A stretch of 64,000 nucleotides of DNA from Jejubacter sp036620675 (GTDB lineage Bacteria; Pseudomonadota; Gammaproteobacteria; Enterobacterales; Enterobacteriaceae): the NCBI GenBank assembly GCA_036620675.1, contig JAZHEE010000016.1. One strand, given 5' to 3'. How positions within the stretch are numbered: the stretch's first letter is position 1; each line of letters starts with the position of its first letter. A program made the position numbers and the translations under genes. The notes under the pieces are model-generated. The model ran no database searches. It had not been told where the DNA came from and saw nothing but the letters and a program-made list of their open reading frames with translations. Positions 17,601 to 25,401 of the stretch are shown piece by piece.

Positions 17601-19067
17601 TCAGGAGCCCAGACGATAGTTGGGGGACTCTTTGGTGATGGTCACGTCGTGAACGTGACTTTCCTGAATCCCCGCGCCGCTGATGCGTACAAACTCAGCT
17701 TTAGTCCGCAGGGCGTCGATAGTACCACAGCCGGTCAGGCCCATACAGGAGCGCAGGCCGCCCATCTGCTGGTGCACTATCTCTTTCAGGCGGCCCTTAT
17801 AGGCGACTCGCCCTTCAATGCCTTCCGGCACCAGTTTGTCGGCGGCGTTGTCGCTCTGGAAGTAGCGATCGGAAGAGCCTTTGGACATCGCGCCCAGCGA
17901 GCCCATCCCACGGTAGGATTTAAAGGCGCGGCCCTGATAGAGTTCGATCTCCCCCGGAGACTCTTCGGTGCCCGCCAGCATGGAGCCGACCATCACCGCG
18001 CTGGCGCCGGCGGCGATAGCTTTAGCGATATCACCGGAGAAACGGATACCACCGTCGGCGATAACCGGAATGCCGGTGCCTTCCAGCGCCTCGACGGCGT
18101 CGGAAACGGCAGTGATTTGCGGAACCCCTACCCCGGTCACAATACGGGTGGTACAGATAGAGCCGGGGCCGATCCCCACTTTCACGGCGCTGACGCCGGC
18201 ATCGGCCAGCGCGCGCGCGCCGGCGGCGGTCGCAACGTTGCCGCCGATGATTTGCAGATCCGGATATTTGGCCCGGGTTTCGCGAATTCGCTCCAGCACC
18301 CCTTCGGAATGGCCGTGTGAGGAGTCGATCAGCAGTACGTCGACACCCGCAGCGACCAGCGCGTCGATACGCTCTTCGTTACCGGCGCCCGCGCCAACCG
18401 CAGCGCCGACGCGCAGACGGCCATGCTCGTCTTTACAGGCGTTCGGCTTACGTTCGGCTTTCTGGAAATCCTTAACGGTGATCATACCGCGCAGATGGAA
18501 GCCTTCGTCCACCACCAGCGCCTTCTCAACGCGCTTCTCATGCATGCGGGTCAGTACCACGTCGCGGGCTTCGCCTTCGCGCACGGTAACCAGACGCTCT
18601 TTCGGAGTCATATAGGCGCTGACGGGCTGGCTGAGGTCGGTCACAAAGCGCACGTCGCGACCGGTGATAATACCCACCAGCTCGTTAGCTTCGTTAACCA
18701 CCGGGTAACCGGCAAAGCCGTTACGTTCGGTCAGCTCTTTCACCTCCTGCAGGGTGGTGGAAGGCAGAACGGTCTGCGGGTCGGTCACCACGCCGCTTTC
18801 GTGTTTCTTCACGCGCTTAACCTCTTCGGCCTGGCGCTCAATGGACATATTCTTGTGAATAAAACCAAGACCGCCTTCCTGCGCCAGCGCAATCGCCAGA
18901 CGCGCTTCGGTCACGGTATCCATGGCCGCAGAGAGCATCGGAATATTCAGGCGAATGGTTTTGGTCAGTTGAGTACTGAGGTCGGCAGTGTTCGGCAGAA
19001 CGGTGGAGTGTGCGGGAACCAGCAGAACGTCGTCAAACGTGAGTGCTTCTTTAGCGATACGTAGCAT
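17601..19067 (-). CDS. guaB: IMP dehydrogenase
   Basis: NAD-dependent oxidation of IMP to XMP, the committed step to GMP. It is 488 residues, as in E. coli. The TIM barrel is interrupted by a pair of CBS domains (about residues 95-205). The catalytic loop GIGPGSICTTR (Cys near 305) and the flap RGMGSLGAM are intact. The start is ATG at complement 19065-19067 (MLRIAKEALTFDDVLL); the reading frame stays open further upstream but runs through the promoter. It is first in guaBA. Confidence 0.98.
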   Translation of the reverse strand: MLRIAKEALTFDDVLLVPAHSTVLPNTADLSTQLTKTIRLNIPMLSAAMDTVTEARLAIALAQEGGLGFIHKNMSIERQAEEVKRVKKHESGVVTDPQTVLPSTTLQEVKELTERNGFAGYPVVNEANELVGIITGRDVRFVTDLSQPVSAYMTPKERLVTVREGEARDVVLTRMHEKRVEKALVVDEGFHLRGMITVKDFQKAERKPNACKDEHGRLRVGAAVGAGAGNEERIDALVAAGVDVLLIDSSHGHSEGVLERIRETRAKYPDLQIIGGNVATAAGARALADAGVSAVKVGIGPGSICTTRIVTGVGVPQITAVSDAVEALEGTGIPVIADGGIRFSGDIAKAIAAGASAVMVGSMLAGTEESPGEIELYQGRAFKSYRGMGSLGAMSKGSSDRYFQSDNAADKLVPEGIEGRVAYKGRLKEIVHQQMGGLRSCMGLTGCGTIDALRTKAEFVRISGAGIQESHVHDVTITKESPNYRLGS

Positions 19068-19119
19068 GGGCAATATCTCGACCTGGGGAGTTGGAGAACA
19101 GATAAAATATTGCCGCGGC

Positions 19120-19148
19120 ATTATACAGGTGGTAATCGGTTGCATCTA
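19120..19148 (-). promoter_or_regulatory. guaBA promoter with PurR box
   Basis: On the minus strand a perfect TATAAT -10 (19120-19125) lies 17 bases from a -35-like TAGATG (19143-19148). The PurR-like box ATGCAACCGATTACCA (19130-19145) has one mismatch to ANGCAANCGNTTNCNT and fills the spacer. This mirrors the E. coli guaBA promoter. Confidence 0.75.
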
Positions 19149-19236
19149 CATTTTTTTGCTAAAAAACTTGCCTTCACCTGTCGGAGCGGTACTATCGACT
19201 GAATAACCTGCTGATTTGGAATTTGATCCAGCTCAC

Positions 19237-20610
19237 ATGCCTTCGACTCTCCCCGCCTCCGTTTTTACCGTCACTCGTCTTAACCAGACGGTGCGCCAGC
19301 TGCTGGAACGCGAAATGGGCCAGGTCTGGATAAGCGGCGAAATCTCCAACTTTAGCCGCCCGGCTTCCGGCCACTGGTACTTCACGCTGAAGGACGACGG
19401 CGCCCAGGTGCGCTGCGCCATGTTCCGCAACAGCAACCGCCGCGTCACTTTCCGACCGGAACAGGGCCAGCAGGTGCTGATTCGGGCCAATATCACGCTC
19501 TATGAGCCGCGCGGCGACTACCAGATTATCGCCGAAAGCATGCAGCCCGCCGGCGATGGTCTGCTGCAACAGCAGTTCGAACGCCTTAAGCAAAAGCTTA
19601 GCGAAGAGGGTCTGTTCGATCCGGCGTTGAAGCAGGCGCTGCCCGCCCCGGCCCACCGGGTGGGGGTGGTGACGTCGAAATCCGGCGCCGCACTGCACGA
19701 TATTCTGCATGTACTGAAGCGCCGCGATCCCTCGCTGCCGGTGGTTATCTACCCTACCGCCGTTCAGGGCGCCGAAGCGCCCGCGCAGATCGTACGCGCC
19801 ATCGAACTGGCTAACCGCCGTAATGAGTGTGACGTACTGATCGTCGGGCGCGGTGGCGGTTCGCTGGAAGATCTGTGGAGCTTTAACGACGAACGGGTGG
19901 CCCGGGCCATTTTCACCAGTCGCATTCCCGTTGTCAGCGCCGTGGGCCATGAAACCGATGTCACCATCGCCGACTTCGTGGCCGATCTGCGTGCCCCGAC
20001 CCCTTCAGCCGCAGCGGAGATCGTCAGCCGCAATCAGCAGGAGCTGCTGCGCCAGCTCCAGGGCCAACAGCACCGGCTGGAAATGGCGATGGACTATTAC
20101 CTGGCCGGTTGCGCCCGGCGCTATGCCCAGGTGAATCACCGTCTGCAGCAGCAGCATCCGCAGCTGCGACTGGCCCGCCAGCAGACCGCACTTATCCGAC
20201 TGCGCCAGCGAATGGACGGCGCCCTGGAGCAGCAAATGAAGCGCGCGAATGAGCGTCAGCTGCGTCTGGGCCGGCGACTTGACCAGCAGCAGCCGCTACC
20301 CCGTATCCATCGCGCCGCCAGCCGGGTTCAGAATCTGGAGTATCGGCTGTCTCAGACCCTGTCCCGACGCCTGAGCGCCACCCGCGAGCGCTTCGCCAGC
20401 GCCCTGACTCATCTGGAGGCCGTTAGCCCGCTGGCGACCCTTGCCCGTGGTTATAGCGTGACCTCCGCCGCTGACGGCAAAGTGCTGAAACAGACCGCCC
20501 AGGTACACGCTGGCGACAGCCTGACCACCCGCCTGGCGGATGGCTGGGTGGAAAGCCAGGTGACCCGCGTCACGCCCGAAAAAAAGCAACGCGCAAAAAA
20601 AGCCCCCTGA
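19237..20610 (+). CDS. xseA: Exodeoxyribonuclease VII large subunit
   Basis: Large subunit of ExoVII, which degrades single-stranded DNA from both ends with XseB. It is 457 residues (456 in E. coli). The N-terminal OB-fold has GQVWISGEISNFSRPASGHWYF. The catalytic part has GRGGGSLEDLW, SAVGHETDVTIADFVADLRAPTPSAAAE, a long Gln/Arg-rich coiled coil and the terminal TLARGYSV segment. The start is ATG at 19237; an in-frame TTG at 19216 is not needed. It is divergent from guaB. Confidence 0.97.
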   Translation: MPSTLPASVFTVTRLNQTVRQLLEREMGQVWISGEISNFSRPASGHWYFTLKDDGAQVRCAMFRNSNRRVTFRPEQGQQVLIRANITLYEPRGDYQIIAESMQPAGDGLLQQQFERLKQKLSEEGLFDPALKQALPAPAHRVGVVTSKSGAALHDILHVLKRRDPSLPVVIYPTAVQGAEAPAQIVRAIELANRRNECDVLIVGRGGGSLEDLWSFNDERVARAIFTSRIPVVSAVGHETDVTIADFVADLRAPTPSAAAEIVSRNQQELLRQLQGQQHRLEMAMDYYLAGCARRYAQVNHRLQQQHPQLRLARQQTALIRLRQRMDGALEQQMKRANERQLRLGRRLDQQQPLPRIHRAASRVQNLEYRLSQTLSRRLSATRERFASALTHLEAVSPLATLARGYSVTSAADGKVLKQTAQVHAGDSLTTRLADGWVESQVTRVTPEKKQRAKKAP

Positions 20611-20614
20611 ACCA

Positions 20615-20655
20615 CCGGTACGTCTTCCGGCGGCTATACTTAAGCGACGTACCGG
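20615..20655. promoter_or_regulatory. Inverted repeat flanking a -10-like box before protealysin
   Basis: Perfect 10-base arms CCGGTACGTC / GACGTACCGG are separated by 21 bases that contain TATACT, a good -10. It lies 27 bases before the protease start and just after the xseA stop. Either an operator pair or a hairpin terminating xseA is possible. Confidence 0.45.
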
Positions 20656-20681
20656 AAGGCATCCGATATCAGGGAGGCCAT

Positions 20682-21707
20682 ATGAGACGTAACCATTTTC
20701 CCGGCGTAATTCCACCCTATATCCTGGCCCGAATTATCACCCACGGCTCGGCGCCCCAGCAGCGCTGCGCTCTTCAGACGCTAACCCACGTACAGACGCT
20801 AATGGCCCAGGGCTACCCCCGGCAACGCCATGCCGCCGCTGGCGCTAAAGGCACGCTGACGCGCGATATCTACGACGCGAAGCATCAGGAACAGCTTCCC
20901 GGCGTATCAGCGCGTAAAGAGGGCCAGCCCGCCAGCGGCGACAGCGCCGTGGACGAAGCTTACGACTATCTGGGTATCACTCACGACTTTTTCTGGCGTG
21001 AATACCAGCGCGATTCGCTGGATAACCAGGGTATGTCGCTTATCGGCACCGTCCACTACGGGCAGGAGTATCAGAACGCCTTCTGGAACGGCCAGCAGAT
21101 GGTATTCGGCGATGGCGACGGCGAAATTTTTAACCGCTTTACTATTGCTATCGACGTGGTGGCCCACGAGCTGAGCCACGGCGTAACCGAGCACGAAGCC
21201 GCGCTGGTCTATTTTGAACAGGCGGGCGCCCTGAACGAATCGCTGTCGGACGTGTTCGGCAGTCTGGTGAAGCAATATCACAGGCGCCAGCGCGCCGATG
21301 AGGCCGACTGGCTGATCGGCGCCGATCTGCTGGCGTCAGGAATTAACGGCAAGGGGTTACGTTCAATGTCCGATCCCGGCAGTGCCTATAACGATCCACT
21401 GCTGGGCAAGGATCCCCAACCTGGCCATATGAATGATTTTGTCAAAACCCGGGAAGATAACGGCGGCGTCCATCTGAATTCCGGCATCCCCAATCGCGCC
21501 TTTTATCTGGCGGCCAGCGCGCTGGGCGGCTACGCCTGGGAGCAAGCCGGACGCGTCTGGTACGATACGCTGTGCGACAGCGAACTGCCCCAGGATGCCA
21601 ACTTCGCCACCTTTGCGCAACTGACTCTGAATCACGCCCGTCGGCGCTTTGACCACGCAGTCGCTGGCGCCATTGAGCAGGCGTGGAAAACAGTGGGCGT
21701 TCTGTAA
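20682..21707 (+). CDS. Protealysin-type M4 (thermolysin-like) metallopeptidase
   Basis: A 341-residue zinc metalloprotease of the protealysin group. It has no signal peptide but has a short propeptide (about residues 1-50) with the protealysin-type PPYIL motif. The catalytic site is intact: HELSH (zinc ligands and Glu), the third ligand in NESLSDVFG, and the C-terminal VHLNSGIPNRAFY with the active-site His region. Serratia protealysin is an intracellular or released enzyme that cleaves actin and OmpX. The start has AGGGAGGCCAT before ATG. It shares one base (TAATG) with the next gene, so the two are coupled. The pair is inserted between xseA and yfgJ. Confidence 0.92.
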   Translation: MRRNHFPGVIPPYILARIITHGSAPQQRCALQTLTHVQTLMAQGYPRQRHAAAGAKGTLTRDIYDAKHQEQLPGVSARKEGQPASGDSAVDEAYDYLGITHDFFWREYQRDSLDNQGMSLIGTVHYGQEYQNAFWNGQQMVFGDGDGEIFNRFTIAIDVVAHELSHGVTEHEAALVYFEQAGALNESLSDVFGSLVKQYHRRQRADEADWLIGADLLASGINGKGLRSMSDPGSAYNDPLLGKDPQPGHMNDFVKTREDNGGVHLNSGIPNRAFYLAASALGGYAWEQAGRVWYDTLCDSELPQDANFATFAQLTLNHARRRFDHAVAGAIEQAWKTVGVL

Positions 21708-22060
21708 TGGAGATCTTTCCCGAACTGACCGATGACGCCATCGTAGAGCTGGCCCGTGAAGGCGGCTTTGCCTGGATTCCTCGCCTTTCCGCCCGGCGGC
21801 GCATCATACTGGCCACGCTCGACGAAGCGAGCCGCCGCCGGGTATGCGATATTCTGCGCCAGGTGCTGCCGCTGGGGCTGCCCCCCGGGCGCCCGAACTC
21901 CCCCGGCCGGGGCGACCAACGCTACTACCGGATCCAGATAACCTGGACCCGCCACGTCAGCACGCAGTATCAGGATCTGATCCTGCTGGTGCCGGAGGCT
22001 AGCGCCCCACCAGCGCTAAAAGATCTGTGGGAGCACGGCGAGGCGTGCGGCGATCTCTAA
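21707..22060 (+). CDS. Emfourin-like protealysin inhibitor
   Basis: A 117-residue protein that begins inside the stop codon of the protealysin gene. Known protealysin genes are followed by a small gene for emfourin (M4in), a slow tight-binding inhibitor of the protease. Size, position and the pattern of an N-terminal acidic segment (ELTDDAIVELAREGG), an RRIILATLDEASRRRVCD-type helix and C-terminal beta strands with YYRIQITW and DLILLVPE agree with that family. It overlaps the convergent yfgJ by four bases. Direct inhibition is inferred from the family. Confidence 0.8.
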   Translation: MEIFPELTDDAIVELAREGGFAWIPRLSARRRIILATLDEASRRRVCDILRQVLPLGLPPGRPNSPGRGDQRYYRIQITWTRHVSTQYQDLILLVPEASAPPALKDLWEHGEACGDL

Positions 22061-22284
22061 TCACCGGCGCCGGGGGCAAAGATCACCCGCTTTTTCGAGA
22101 TCAAACCATGACCGTTACGGCAAAAGTAATCCACCGCGCCGCAGGCTTTCAGCACTTCCAGCGGCTGATGGCATTCTGGGCAGCGCGCCTGCAGTTGAAA
22201 ATCCCGCCCGCAGTCAGGGCAGTGGGCCCGCTCCCCCTCTTGTACCAGTAAACCTTCGCAGTCTGGACAATATTGTGCTTCCAT
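22057..22284 (-). CDS. yfgJ: Zinc-ribbon protein YfgJ
   Basis: A 75-residue protein with three cysteine pairs, CPDC, CPDC and CPEC, and the conserved C-terminus LEVLKACGAVDYFCRNGHGLISKKRV, which is nearly the E. coli YfgJ sequence (DUF1407). It should bind two zinc ions; function is unknown. The start is the ATG at complement 22282-22284 with GAGGTG upstream. In E. coli it follows xseA; here the protealysin pair lies between. Confidence 0.9.
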   Translation of the reverse strand: MEAQYCPDCEGLLVQEGERAHCPDCGRDFQLQARCPECHQPLEVLKACGAVDYFCRNGHGLISKKRVIFAPGAGD

Positions 22285-22314
22285 CCGTTTCACCTCTGTT
22301 GCCGGGAGCTGACG

Positions 22315-22977
22315 TTACTCCGCATCGCTGTCGTCGCCATAGTAACGAACGCCTATCTTAATCAGCGGCCGCCCCTGATTCTTCCTGTGCAGATTAGTAT
22401 CGCGTAATGAATAAACACAGCCGCAATACTCCTGCTGATAAAAACGCTCGCGCTTGCTGATTTCCACCATCCTTGCCGCACCGCCCTGCTTGCGCCAGTT
22501 ATAGTCCCAGTAATGCATTCCGGCATAAGGCGCCACGGCGCGTCGCCCGCAGTCATTGATTTGCTGCATATTCTTCCAGCGTGAAATACCCAGCGAACTG
22601 CTGATGGCGCGAAAGCCGTTCTCCCAGGCGTACAGCGCGGTACGTTCGAAGCGCATATCAAAGCACATGGTACAGCGAACGCCACGCTCCGGCTCCCACT
22701 CCATCCCTTTTGCCCGCTCAAACCAGTTATCCGTATCGTAGTCGGCGTCGACAAAAGGTACGCCGTGCCGCTGCGCGAAGCGGATATTTTCCTGCTTGCG
22801 GATAAGATACTCTTTCTGCGGATGGATATTCGGATTGTAGAAAAAGATCGTGTAGTCGATGCCCGACGCCTGAATGGCCTCCATCACTTCCCCTGAACAT
22901 GGCGCGCAGCAGGAGTGCAGTAACAGTTTATCGGCGCCGTCCGGAAGCGTCAGTACGGGTCTTTGCAGCGAGGTCAT
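22315..22977 (-). CDS. queH: Epoxyqueuosine reductase QueH
   Basis: A 220-residue QueH (former DUF208) enzyme, which reduces epoxyqueuosine to queuosine in the wobble position of GUN tRNAs. It replaces the unrelated cobalamin-dependent QueG used by E. coli. The conserved cysteine motifs are all visible: LLHSCCAPCSG, RCTMCFDMR and EYCGCVYS, which hold an iron-sulfur cluster and a second metal. The start is ATG at complement 22975-22977 with AGGA upstream; an in-frame TTG further upstream is disfavoured. It lies between yfgJ and the phytate-type cluster, divergent from the LacI gene. Confidence 0.9.
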   Translation of the reverse strand: MTSLQRPVLTLPDGADKLLLHSCCAPCSGEVMEAIQASGIDYTIFFYNPNIHPQKEYLIRKQENIRFAQRHGVPFVDADYDTDNWFERAKGMEWEPERGVRCTMCFDMRFERTALYAWENGFRAISSSLGISRWKNMQQINDCGRRAVAPYAGMHYWDYNWRKQGGAARMVEISKRERFYQQEYCGCVYSLRDTNLHRKNQGRPLIKIGVRYYGDDSDAE

Positions 22978-23151
22978 AGGGTAATCCTGGCTCAAATAAA
23001 ATTTCGGGGGAAAGTGTATACGCAGGTCGCTACGCTGTCGAAGCCACGACGTCGGGAGTTTCGCATAAGCAAGCGATGCTTCCTATGAACGATAGATAGC
23101 ACAGACCACTTCCAGTAGAGTAGAAGTCTGCTATCGTCCACCGGAGAAGCC

Positions 23152-24123
23152 ATGAGCACCGAGAAAAAATGGGTTACTGCCAGCGATGTCGCCCGGCTGG
23201 CTGGTGTTTCCCGCTCCGCCGTTTCGCGCGCCTTTACCCCGGGGGCGTCCGTGGCGCCCGAAACCCGTCGCAGGGTGGAAGAAGCGGCCCGGACGCTGGG
23301 CTATCAGGTCAATATTCTGGCCCGCAGTATCAACAAAGGACGCAGCAATTTTGTCGGGCTGGTAACCGCGGGCTTCAGCAACGCCTTTCGCAACCAGTTG
23401 ATCGGCCCCCTCACCCACCAGCTTGCGCGCCAGGGGCTGATTCCTCTGCTGGTTAACGCTGAAGATAGCTGCCAGCAAGCGCCCGGCCTGCGGGATCTGA
23501 TGAGCTATCACGTCGCGGGGATTATTATGACTTCCGGCGCGCCGCCGTTGTCGCTGGCCCAGGAATATGTGGCCCGTAGCATTCCCGTAGTAATCATCAA
23601 TCGCGACACCGACCTGCCGGGTACCGACGTGGTTTATAGCGATAACGTCGACGGTGCGCGTCAGGCCGCCCGCTGGTTGCAGCAGCGCGGCTGCCGCCAT
23701 CCGGCGTTTATTGGCGAACAGCCCGCTAACTTTAGCACCCGACAGCGCCGGGAAGCTTTCTGTCAGGCGCTGAGCGGCGTTACCTGTATCGATGTTCACG
23801 GCAGCGACTACCATGCGGGATTCAACGCGATTGAGCCCTTAATCAGGCAACCGGGTATCGACGGCGTGTTCTGTGCCACCGATACCCTGGCTTTGGGATT
23901 GCGCGATGCCCTGGAACGGGGAAGGACGACTCCGACGCTACCGCTGATAGGCTTTGACGATATTCCGGAAGCCGGATATGCCGCCCGGCAGTTGACCACC
24001 CTGCGCCAGGATGTGGAACAGCTGGCCACTGAAGCCGTATCGCTGCTCATCCAGCGTATGGAAGACGAGAGTCGCCCGCCGGTTAAAAAGGTGATTCCCG
24101 TTCAGTTAATTGCCCGCCGCTAA
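23152..24123 (+). CDS. LacI-family transcriptional regulator of the phytase cluster
   Basis: A 323-residue LacI/GalR regulator. The N-terminal helix-turn-helix and hinge are TASDVARLAGVSRSAVSRAF to about residue 60. The sugar-binding-protein-like domain follows, with GIIMTSGAPP, VVIINRDTD, VYSDNVDGARQAARWL, FIGEQP and the C-terminal GFDDIPEAGYAARQLTTLRQD. It starts after CACCGGAGAAGCC. It is directly upstream of, and co-directional with, the four structural genes. A perfect 18-bp palindrome with central CG, typical of LacI operators, lies between it and the next gene. The likely ligand is an inositol or inositol phosphate; that is inference. Confidence 0.9.
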   Translation: MSTEKKWVTASDVARLAGVSRSAVSRAFTPGASVAPETRRRVEEAARTLGYQVNILARSINKGRSNFVGLVTAGFSNAFRNQLIGPLTHQLARQGLIPLLVNAEDSCQQAPGLRDLMSYHVAGIIMTSGAPPLSLAQEYVARSIPVVIINRDTDLPGTDVVYSDNVDGARQAARWLQQRGCRHPAFIGEQPANFSTRQRREAFCQALSGVTCIDVHGSDYHAGFNAIEPLIRQPGIDGVFCATDTLALGLRDALERGRTTPTLPLIGFDDIPEAGYAARQLTTLRQDVEQLATEAVSLLIQRMEDESRPPVKKVIPVQLIARR

Positions 24124-24140
24124 GCGAAATTATTATTTTA

Positions 24141-24169
24141 TTTACACAAAAACAGAATGTTTGTTTTAT
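24141..24169 (+). promoter_or_regulatory. Possible promoter after the LacI gene
   Basis: TTTACA and TTTTAT boxes separated by 17 bases in an AT-rich stretch just downstream of the LacI gene. If used, transcription would pass the T-run hairpin at 24202-24237 before the first enzyme gene. Weak evidence. Confidence 0.3.
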
Positions 24170-24201
24170 TTGGCAGGGATCACAGAACCGGGTCGGAAAT
24201 G

Positions 24202-24237
24202 TGCCCATACTGCCTTCTGCCGGTCGGGCATTTTTTT
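24202..24237 (+). terminator. Terminator or attenuator after the LacI gene
   Basis: A TGCCC / GGGCA outer stem, with partly pairing sequence inside (CTGCC, GCCGG), is followed by seven T residues. It could end the LacI transcript or attenuate entry into the phytase operon. Confidence 0.55.
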
Positions 24238-24246
24238 AACCCTGAA

Positions 24247-24264
24247 ATTGCACACGTGTGCAAT
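24247..24264 (+). promoter_or_regulatory. Perfect palindromic LacI-type operator
   Basis: ATTGCACACGTGTGCAAT is an 18-base perfect palindrome with a central CG, the symmetry expected for LacI/GalR operators. It is 17 bases before the start of the inositol-monophosphatase-like gene and 120 bases after the LacI stop. Its position suggests repression of the downstream genes by blocking elongation or a nearby promoter. Confidence 0.8.
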
Positions 24265-24281
24265 CAAAAGGAAAACGACAT

Positions 24282-25103
24282 ATGACCACAGAATTACCCC
24301 CGGAAATCTCCGCGGAAATAGCGCGACGTTATCAGTTCGCCTGCGAACTGGCAGAGCGGGCGGCACAGCGGGCCATGACGTTTTACCGCAAGCGTCAGAA
24401 GCTTGCCGTAGAGCATAAAGGCAGTGACTTGCAGGATGTGGTAAGCCAGGCTGACCGTGACGTGGAAAATCTGGTTCGTGATACCCTGACCGCCACCTTC
24501 CCACATGACGGTTTCCTGGGTGAAGAAAGCGGCGGACAGCCCCGGGATTCGGAGTATCTGTGGGTGGTCGACCCTATCGATGGTACCGCCTGCTTTCTGA
24601 ACGGCCTGCACACCTGGTGCGTCTCGCTGGCGATACTTTATCGCGGCGAACCTATCGTCGGCGTCGTGTGCGATCCCAACCACCAGGAGCTGTTTCACGC
24701 CTGCCGTGGCCATGGCGCTTTCCTGAACCAGGAGCGCATCAGGGTACACGGCGCCCATACGGTGCAAGAAGGGGTGATGGGCGTGGGTACTTCGCATCGG
24801 GTGAAGCCAGAAGATTTCGTCCCCTTTATCGGCCATCTGCTCGCTGCCGGCGGCATGTTCATTCGTAGCGGATCCGGGGCCTTGATGACAGCCCAGGTCG
24901 CCGCCGGCCGCCTGATTGGCTACTACGAACCGCATATGAATCCCTGGGATAGCCTGCCAGGGTTGGTTCTGGTACAGGAGGCGGGGGGCGTCGTCAATCG
25001 CTACCTGGAAGACGGCGGCCTGGCCCACGGCAATCCGGTATTAATGAGTACGCCAGCGCTCTATCCGCAGCTGGCGGAGATGATCGCCCAACCACTGAAG
25101 TAG
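24282..25103 (+). CDS. Inositol-monophosphatase-family phosphatase in the phytase cluster
   Basis: A 273-residue member of the inositol monophosphatase/FBPase/HisN superfamily. The metal-binding motifs are present: FLGEESGG, the WVVDPIDGTACFLNG loop and the late MNPWDSLPG. It is distinct from the housekeeping suhB at 56.4 kb, which has DPLDGTTNF, so the window holds two paralogues. The start is the ATG at 24282 after AAAAGGAAAACGACAT. In this cluster the natural job would be cytoplasmic dephosphorylation of imported myo-inositol monophosphate to myo-inositol. A HisN-like or other small-phosphate role cannot be excluded from sequence. Confidence 0.88.
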   Translation: MTTELPPEISAEIARRYQFACELAERAAQRAMTFYRKRQKLAVEHKGSDLQDVVSQADRDVENLVRDTLTATFPHDGFLGEESGGQPRDSEYLWVVDPIDGTACFLNGLHTWCVSLAILYRGEPIVGVVCDPNHQELFHACRGHGAFLNQERIRVHGAHTVQEGVMGVGTSHRVKPEDFVPFIGHLLAAGGMFIRSGSGALMTAQVAAGRLIGYYEPHMNPWDSLPGLVLVQEAGGVVNRYLEDGGLAHGNPVLMSTPALYPQLAEMIAQPLK

Positions 25104-25109
25104 CAGCTT

Positions 25110-25166
25110 CACAACCGGAATCCGGTTGTGACAAAACGGCGGCCAGAACAATAACAAGCCGCCGTT
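25110..25166. other. Two adjacent hairpins in the gap before the antiporter gene
   Basis: CACAACCGGA / TCCGGTTGTG (10-base arms around one A, 25110-25130) is followed by AACGGCGGC / GCCGCCGTT (9-base arms, 14-base loop, 25135-25166). They begin seven bases after the phosphatase stop. No T run follows. The remaining bases up to 25401 hold no ORF and no second copy of the LacI operator. Roles as mRNA processing or stability elements are possible. Confidence 0.6.
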
Positions 25167-25401
25167 GAACGACGACGTTGGCTGATGTGCGACAGCGGAA
25201 AGTCACCTTTGTGCACAGATCAGGCTGCGGCAGGCATAGTGGTATGCCCAACTGAAACACTCTGATGCGCCCTGGCGGTATCGGAGCGGCGAAATGCGTC
25301 CGCAACGAAACGCCAACGCAAAACAGAGTCGATGACCTAAGGAAGAAGTCAGTGAACACATAGCCACGTTGATATTCAATCCCTACCGTGGAGTAAGAAC
25401 A

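Noticed and set aside
23040..23140. preQ1-type riboswitch before queH or the LacI gene
   Set aside because: The interval has an imperfect hairpin (GATAGCACAGAC / GTCTGCTATC) but no recognisable preQ1 aptamer, and it is upstream of the LacI gene rather than queH.
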